A stretch of DNA of 9,337 nt from an uncultured Actinomycetes bacterium (lineage in GTDB: Bacteria > Actinomycetota > Actinomycetes > Nanopelagicales > Nanopelagicaceae): positions 1-9,337 of the forward strand of contig CAIVOW010000237.1 of NCBI GenBank assembly GCA_903907665.1, given 5' to 3'. Position numbers and translations under genes: made by a program. Below the pieces are notes generated by a model, which worked only from the letters and a program-made list of their open reading frames with translations, was not told the DNA's origin and searched no databases. How positions within the stretch are numbered: the first letter of the stretch is position 1; each line of letters opens with the position of its first letter. This document shows, in pieces, positions 6,603 to 9,337 of this stretch.

Positions 6603-6788
6603 GTGGCATCCACATGCGATCTATGCGGCAAGGGCCCAAGTTTCGGCAACAACGTTTCGCACTCAATGCGTAAAACCCGTCGCCGTTGGAATCCAAACAT
6701 CCAAAGCATCCGTACCTTCATTGGTGGAGTTTCAAAGCGCCAAAACGTCTGCACATCGTGCATGAAGGCTGGTAAAGCAGTCCGCTAA
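6603..6788 (+). CDS. rpmB: 50S ribosomal protein L28 (zinc-ribbon form)
   Basis: Large-subunit ribosomal protein, 61 aa, the common bacterial length. The sequence MASTCDLCGKGPSFGNNVSH, then RKTRRRWNPNIQ and KRQNVCTSC, is diagnostic. C5-x2-C8 and C50-x2-C53 form a zinc ribbon, so it is the C+ form, as is L32 in this window. The start is GTG at 6603 with a strong Shine-Dalgarno. It diverges from recG and is followed after 40 nt by the phosphodiesterase gene on the same strand, so the two may be co-transcribed. The closeness of rpmB to recG and thiL is typical of actinobacteria. Confidence 0.97.
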   Translation: MASTCDLCGKGPSFGNNVSHSMRKTRRRWNPNIQSIRTFIGGVSKRQNVCTSCMKAGKAVR

Positions 6789-6795
6789 ACGGCTG

Positions 6796-6819
6796 GTTGC
6801 GTTCAGGTAAGGCAACGCA
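6796..6819 (+). other. Weak hairpin between rpmB and the phosphodiesterase gene
   Basis: GTTGC and GCAAC, or alternatively GCGTT and AACGC, can pair across a 10-11-nt loop in the 40-nt gap after the rpmB stop. There is no T-run, so it is not a clear terminator. It might lower read-through or stabilise the rpmB 3' end. Confidence 0.2.
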
Positions 6820-6828
6820 GGCAAATCA

Positions 6829-7515
6829 ATGATGAGCACCCCGCGAATATTTGCTCATCGCGGCTCACATTCCATTTCTTCTGAATCCTCTTTAGCCTCT
6901 TATTGCGCTGCCGTTGAGGATGGCGCTGATGGCTTTGAATGCGATATTCGCATGACATCAGATAACCACTTGGTTGTGTGGCATGACCCAACCATGCAAC
7001 GTATTGCTGGCAATCCGCGTCGGATTTCGCATTCCACATTAGCTCAGCTGAGGAGCGCATGGCCCATCATGACTTTGAATGAGCTTATCGATCTGGCCGT
7101 GCTTCATAAGAAAGATCTGGCTATCGAGACCAAACATCCCTCCAGGTATGGACGGAGGGTTGAACGCGCACTCGCCTCGATTTTGGCCTCGCGAAGTGAT
7201 GAGATTTCGAAATCAAAAATAGATATCTCAATTATGTCATTCTCTTGGTGGGCAACTCGTTTCGCTTCAAAATTGCCCTATAACGACGTTTTACTTGTGA
7301 ATAGGGCGAAGCAACTTTCCTATATGACACGTTCAACCGCTGGTCTCAATATCGACATTATAAGAAAATCTCCCGAAATAGTATCCACGCTACATTCTCG
7401 CGGTAAGAAAGTTTTTGTCTGGACAGTCAATAACGAAGCAGATATCTCACTCTGTAAGCAAAATAAGGTAGATGTAATTATTACCGACAATGTCTCATTA
7501 GCTAAAACTCTTTAA
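6829..7515 (+). CDS. Glycerophosphodiester phosphodiesterase family protein
   Basis: Predicted to hydrolyse glycerophosphodiesters (deacylated phospholipid headgroups) to glycerol-3-phosphate and an alcohol. It has 228 aa, a single GDPD TIM-barrel close in length to cytoplasmic UgpQ. No signal peptide or membrane segment is seen. Active-site features are AHRG at 9-12 (H10, R11), FECD at 36-39 (E37, D39), H52 in VVWHD, and IETKHP around 99-104 (E100). The closing motif VFVWTVNNEADISLCKQNKVDVIITD (195-220) is typical. The usual PENT after HRG is changed to SESS, but the glutamate is kept. The start is ambiguous between ATG 6829 and ATG 6832, and there is no good Shine-Dalgarno. Its stop is one base from the convergent thiL stop. 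In M. tuberculosis this position near rpmB and thiL holds other genes such as ung, so this looks like a lineage-specific neighbour. Substrate is unknown. Confidence 0.9.
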   Translation: MMSTPRIFAHRGSHSISSESSLASYCAAVEDGADGFECDIRMTSDNHLVVWHDPTMQRIAGNPRRISHSTLAQLRSAWPIMTLNELIDLAVLHKKDLAIETKHPSRYGRRVERALASILASRSDEISKSKIDISIMSFSWWATRFASKLPYNDVLLVNRAKQLSYMTRSTAGLNIDIIRKSPEIVSTLHSRGKKVFVWTVNNEADISLCKQNKVDVIITDNVSLAKTL

Positions 7516-7516
7516 G

Positions 7517-8374
7517 CTAAAAGTGCATAAAACCTTGGTGTGAAATTACTTGACCATCAAGTCGAACCAACGACCCTTCCACTACTTTCCCAATTTCAAT
7601 CCATCCTGCCGGGGTACGTGAAAACGTTCCGACAAAGACATGATCTTCTCCCCCATGCAGCGTGTGTATATCTTTTCCAACCAAAGAGGATAAGAGCTCT
7701 ATCGCAACACCAGAAGTAGAAGCAATTGAATTTAGTTCCTCAATCAATCCATCACTTACATCTGTGAGTGAATGAACGAGAGTGCGATCTAACTCTTGGA
7801 CTTTCTTGTAATTAACTTGGGGGTATCTATGAGCCAGAGTGCGCTCATCTGTAATTCCCTGCTTAAGTAGTTCAAGCCCGTGAGAGGACTTTCCAGGTAA
7901 CTCAGATACAGCGACTACATCACCGACCCGAGCACCAGATCTAAGTATTGGATTTTCAACGCTTCCATACGCACTGATTGCAATCGTCAAGGTCTCTGAG
8001 CGAGTTAAATCCCCGCCAATCACGAGCGCTCCAACTTTTCGAGCTTCATCACGAATTCCAGTCGCAAGTGACGTTAGCTCTTCAATAGTCATAGCTTTAG
8101 GAATTGCTGCTGCTACTAACAAATATTTAGCTTCCCCGCCCATCGCATATATGTCGGCCAAATTTGCGGCTGTAATTTTTCCACCGATTTCATAGAGCGA
8201 GGACCATGCGCGGTTGAAGTGCGTACCCTCAACTGCCATATCGGTAGATAGAACCAGCGAATTTTTTTGAGGCGCAATAACCGCTCCATCATCACCGATT
8301 CCAACCTCAAGCTCTGCCGACTCGTGCTCAAAAATATCGGCTAGCACTTTGAGGTACTGGGCTTCGGTGCTCAT
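7517..8374 (-). CDS. thiL: Thiamine-monophosphate kinase
   Basis: Phosphorylates thiamine monophosphate with ATP to thiamine diphosphate, the last step of de novo cofactor synthesis. It has 285 aa from the chosen start. Motifs are VGIGDDGAV (D28, D29, metal binding), STDMAVEGTHF (44-53), ITAANLADIYAMGG (67-80), GGDLTRS (120-126), SHGLELL, DVSDGLIEEL (205-214) and HGGEDHVFVGTF (240-251). The open frame extends to 8548, but that part overlaps the divergent gene at 8434 in antisense and has no ThiL character; ATG 8374 has AGGAGG ten bases upstream and gives a normal N-terminus. It is shorter than mycobacterial or E. coli ThiL (about 325-333), mostly from a deletion between SGVAIELL and HGGED, where about 20 residues are usually present. 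Catalytic motifs are intact, so activity is expected. Confidence 0.94.
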   Translation of the reverse strand: MSTEAQYLKVLADIFEHESAELEVGIGDDGAVIAPQKNSLVLSTDMAVEGTHFNRAWSSLYEIGGKITAANLADIYAMGGEAKYLLVAAAIPKAMTIEELTSLATGIRDEARKVGALVIGGDLTRSETLTIAISAYGSVENPILRSGARVGDVVAVSELPGKSSHGLELLKQGITDERTLAHRYPQVNYKKVQELDRTLVHSLTDVSDGLIEELNSIASTSGVAIELLSSLVGKDIHTLHGGEDHVFVGTFSRTPAGWIEIGKVVEGSLVRLDGQVISHQGFMHF

Positions 8375-8384
8375 CAATCCCTTT

Positions 8385-8390
8385 CCTCCT
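8385..8390 (-). promoter_or_regulatory. Shine-Dalgarno of thiL
   Basis: AGGAGG on the minus strand, ten bases before ATG 8374, with a second purine run AAAGGG closer to the start. It supports the shorter start over the 8548 start. Confidence 0.65.
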
Positions 8391-8423
8391 TCGACCTGGT
8401 AGCGGTAGCCTATGACAGTCGAA
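8390..8423. promoter_or_regulatory. Inverted repeat TTCGAC-N22-GTCGAA in the thiL / RAM-gene divergent region
   Basis: Perfect 6-bp arms at 8390-8395 and 8418-8423 lie in the 59-nt region between the divergent starts of thiL and the RAM-domain gene. Each arm reads TTCGAC outward toward its own gene, so they resemble symmetric -35 elements (consensus TTGACA) or an operator. Matching -10 elements are poor: TATGAC at 8411-8416 on plus, TACCAG at 8401-8396 on minus. A tandem GGTAGC pair (8398-8409) lies between the arms. Confidence 0.35.
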
Positions 8424-8433
8424 AGGAAGTGAG

Positions 8434-8676
8434 ATGTCAGTTCAGGCTTACATTTTGATTCAAACGGAAGTTGGAAAGGCAGCTGGCGTTGCAAAAGCAA
8501 TTTCAGCGATCCCTGGAGTGACTCTTGCTGAGGGCGTAACTGGGCCATACGACGTCATCATGCGCGCACAAGCCGCCAGCATGGAAGATTTTGGTCGATC
8601 AATTCTCTCGAAAGTTCAGGCAGTAAGTGGAATAACGCGGACGTTAACGTGTCCGGTCACTACGCATGACAACTAG
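8434..8676 (+). CDS. Stand-alone Lrp/AsnC ligand-binding (RAM) domain protein
   Basis: An 80-aa protein equal to just the effector-binding RAM domain of Lrp/AsnC regulators, without the DNA-binding helix-turn-helix. It has the beta-alpha-beta-beta-alpha-beta order: SVQAYILIQTEVG, then AAGVAKAISAIPGVTLAEGVTGPYDVIMRAQA with the family G-x-YD motif, then SMEDFGRSILSKVQAVSGITRTLTCPVT. Such domains bind amino acids or similar small molecules and assemble into dimers and higher rings. Without an HTH it may modulate another Lrp-type protein or an enzyme, but its target is unknown. The ATG at 8434 follows an AGGAA-type Shine-Dalgarno (8424-8428). It is divergent from thiL and convergent with ddl (15 nt between stops). 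I recall the same small gene near thiL and ddl in other actinobacteria, but could not check. Confidence 0.88.
   Translation: MSVQAYILIQTEVGKAAGVAKAISAIPGVTLAEGVTGPYDVIMRAQAASMEDFGRSILSKVQAVSGITRTLTCPVTTHDN
8638..8655 (+). other. Hairpin with central palindrome at the 3' end of the RAM gene
   Basis: CGGAC (8638-8642) and GTCCG (8651-8655) flank the loop and overlap a perfect 10-bp palindrome ACGTTAACGT (8641-8650). It lies inside the last codons of the RAM gene and is not followed by a T-run, so it is not a standard terminator. It may be chance. Confidence 0.25.
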
Positions 8677-8691
8677 CGCTTTGTTCGCTCT

Positions 8692-9337
8692 TTAAACGGA
8701 ATCGATTAGCCGAGAAATAAGCTCGGTATAGCCGACTCCTGCCTTCCCCCAAAGTTTGGGAAATACGGAAGTCGCGGTAAAGCCAGGCATGGTGTTAATT
8801 TCATTGATAACAATTTTTCCATCCGCATAAAAGAAATCCACTCGAGCCAGTCCTTTGCATCCTAAAGCATTGAATGCATCAACGGCCGAACGTTGTATCC
8901 CGAGGTATATCTCTGCAGGCAAATCATCTGGATAGACCAGCTGGGTGGAGCCGTCTAAATATTTAGCGTCAAAATCATAGAATTCATGATCTCCAAGAAT
9001 CTTAATCTCCCCTAATGGAGAGGCGGTTGCAACGCCATCAATTTCTAATACAGCGCATTCAATTTCACGCCCAATAATTCCACTTTCAATGAGAACTTTT
9101 GAGTCATATGCCAGGGCTTGTGATACCGCAGCACTAATTGCGGAGGCTTCTTTAACCTTTGTCGTTCCGCGGCTTGATCCCCCACGAGCAGGTTTAACAA
9201 ATAGCGGAAAAGTTAAGTGAGAAGTATCAATCGGTGAATTGGCTTTGACCGTAATCCCTGGTGCGACATGTAAGCCATGGGCAGCGAAGATTGGTTTAGC
9301 AAAACTTTTATCCATAGCCACGGCACTTGCAAGTACT
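8692..9337 (-). CDS. ddl: D-alanine--D-alanine ligase, C-terminal part (5' end outside window)
   Basis: ATP-grasp ligase that joins two D-alanines for the peptidoglycan precursor. About 214 codons are visible, up to the TAA stop at 8692; the frame stays open to the right edge (first full codon ends at 9336, reading VLASAVAMDKSFAKPIFAAHGL), so the GTG at 9321 is not the real start. Roughly the first 130-150 residues are missing. Diagnostic parts are FVKPARGGSSRG (ATP binding), KVLIESGIIGREIECAVLE, LVYPDDLP, LARVDFFYADGKIVINEINTMPGF (D, E and N metal ligands) and SVFPKLW. These are typical of actinobacterial Ddl. It is convergent with the RAM gene. No damage is seen in the visible part. Confidence 0.96.
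   Translation of the reverse strand, partial: VLASAVAMDKSFAKPIFAAHGLHVAPGITVKANSPIDTSHLTFPLFVKPARGGSSRGTTKVKEASAISAAVSQALAYDSKVLIESGIIGREIECAVLEIDGVATASPLGEIKILGDHEFYDFDAKYLDGSTQLVYPDDLPAEIYLGIQRSAVDAFNALGCKGLARVDFFYADGKIVINEINTMPGFTATSVFPKLWGKAGVGYTELISRLIDSV

Noticed and set aside
7505..7525. Bidirectional terminator at the GDPD/thiL convergent junction
   Set aside because: Only a 4-bp CTTT/AAAG match; no GC-rich stem is present at the 1-nt junction.
8375..8548. N-terminal extension of thiL to an upstream start at 8548
   Set aside because: The extra 58 residues are low-complexity (Q, L, P rich), do not resemble ThiL, and lie antisense to the well-supported RAM-domain gene. A Shine-Dalgarno and typical N-terminus support 8374.
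8675..8693. AGCG/CGCT hairpin followed by CTTT as a terminator between the RAM gene and ddl
   Set aside because: Only four base pairs with a 7-nt loop and a very short T-run; too weak to call.
8692..9321. Treating ddl as complete with a start at 9321
   Set aside because: The frame is open to the window edge and the residues before that GTG (VLASA) match internal Ddl sequence. The N-terminal domain lies outside the window.
1..9337. CRISPR arrays, insertion sequences, phage genes, toxin-antitoxin or defence systems
   Set aside because: None of the reading frames resembles transposases, recombinases, Cas proteins or defence enzymes, and no regularly spaced repeats of the needed length are present. 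All main frames are explained by housekeeping genes.

Overview
The window looks like a chromosomal core-gene region of a low-to-moderate GC actinobacterium. GC is roughly mid-40s percent by eye; I did not count it. Protein families and gene order are actinobacterial: a recG, rsmD, coaD, SepIVA-like, YceD/DUF177, rpmF, rnc, smc block, next to rpmB, thiL, a stand-alone Lrp/AsnC ligand-binding protein and ddl. The combination of modest GC, tight packing and missing neighbours fits a genome-reduced freshwater lineage such as Nanopelagicales (acI). That assignment is inference from style, not a database result.

Layout. Positions 1-6496 hold eight co-directional minus-strand genes, read right to left: recG, rsmD, coaD, a SepIVA/DivIVA-like coiled-coil gene, the DUF177 gene, rpmF, rnc, and the N-terminal 354 codons of smc, which runs off the left edge. 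Gaps are 6 nt, a 4-nt overlap (GTGA), 18 nt, a 1-nt overlap (TAATG), 76 nt, 13 nt and 72 nt, so this is probably one operon with possible internal promoters before rpmF and smc. A 106-nt divergent region (6497-6602) separates recG from plus-strand rpmB and a glycerophosphodiester phosphodiesterase gene. Next come thiL (minus), a small Lrp/AsnC-type RAM-domain gene (plus) and the C-terminal part of ddl (minus, cut by the right edge). The two convergent junctions are only 1 nt (6829-7515 gene versus thiL) and 15 nt (RAM gene versus ddl).

Functionally the genes are housekeeping: ribosome parts and maturation (L28, L32, DUF177, RNase III, RsmD), chromosome maintenance (RecG, SMC), cofactor synthesis (CoaD for CoA, ThiL for thiamine diphosphate), cell wall and division (Ddl, SepIVA-like), and phospholipid headgroup turnover (GDPD).

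I found no mobile element, CRISPR array, tRNA or rRNA, and no novel multi-gene system. The points worth a second look are small non-coding signals: a perfect Fur/Zur-box-like palindrome upstream of rpmF, three copies of AATTRRGGCA leading into the recG start codon, two mutually exclusive hairpins in the first 50 nt of recG, a TTCGAC/GTCGAA inverted repeat between thiL and the RAM gene, and a 12-bp tandem repeat inside recG. There are also local gene-content differences from the usual actinobacterial order.
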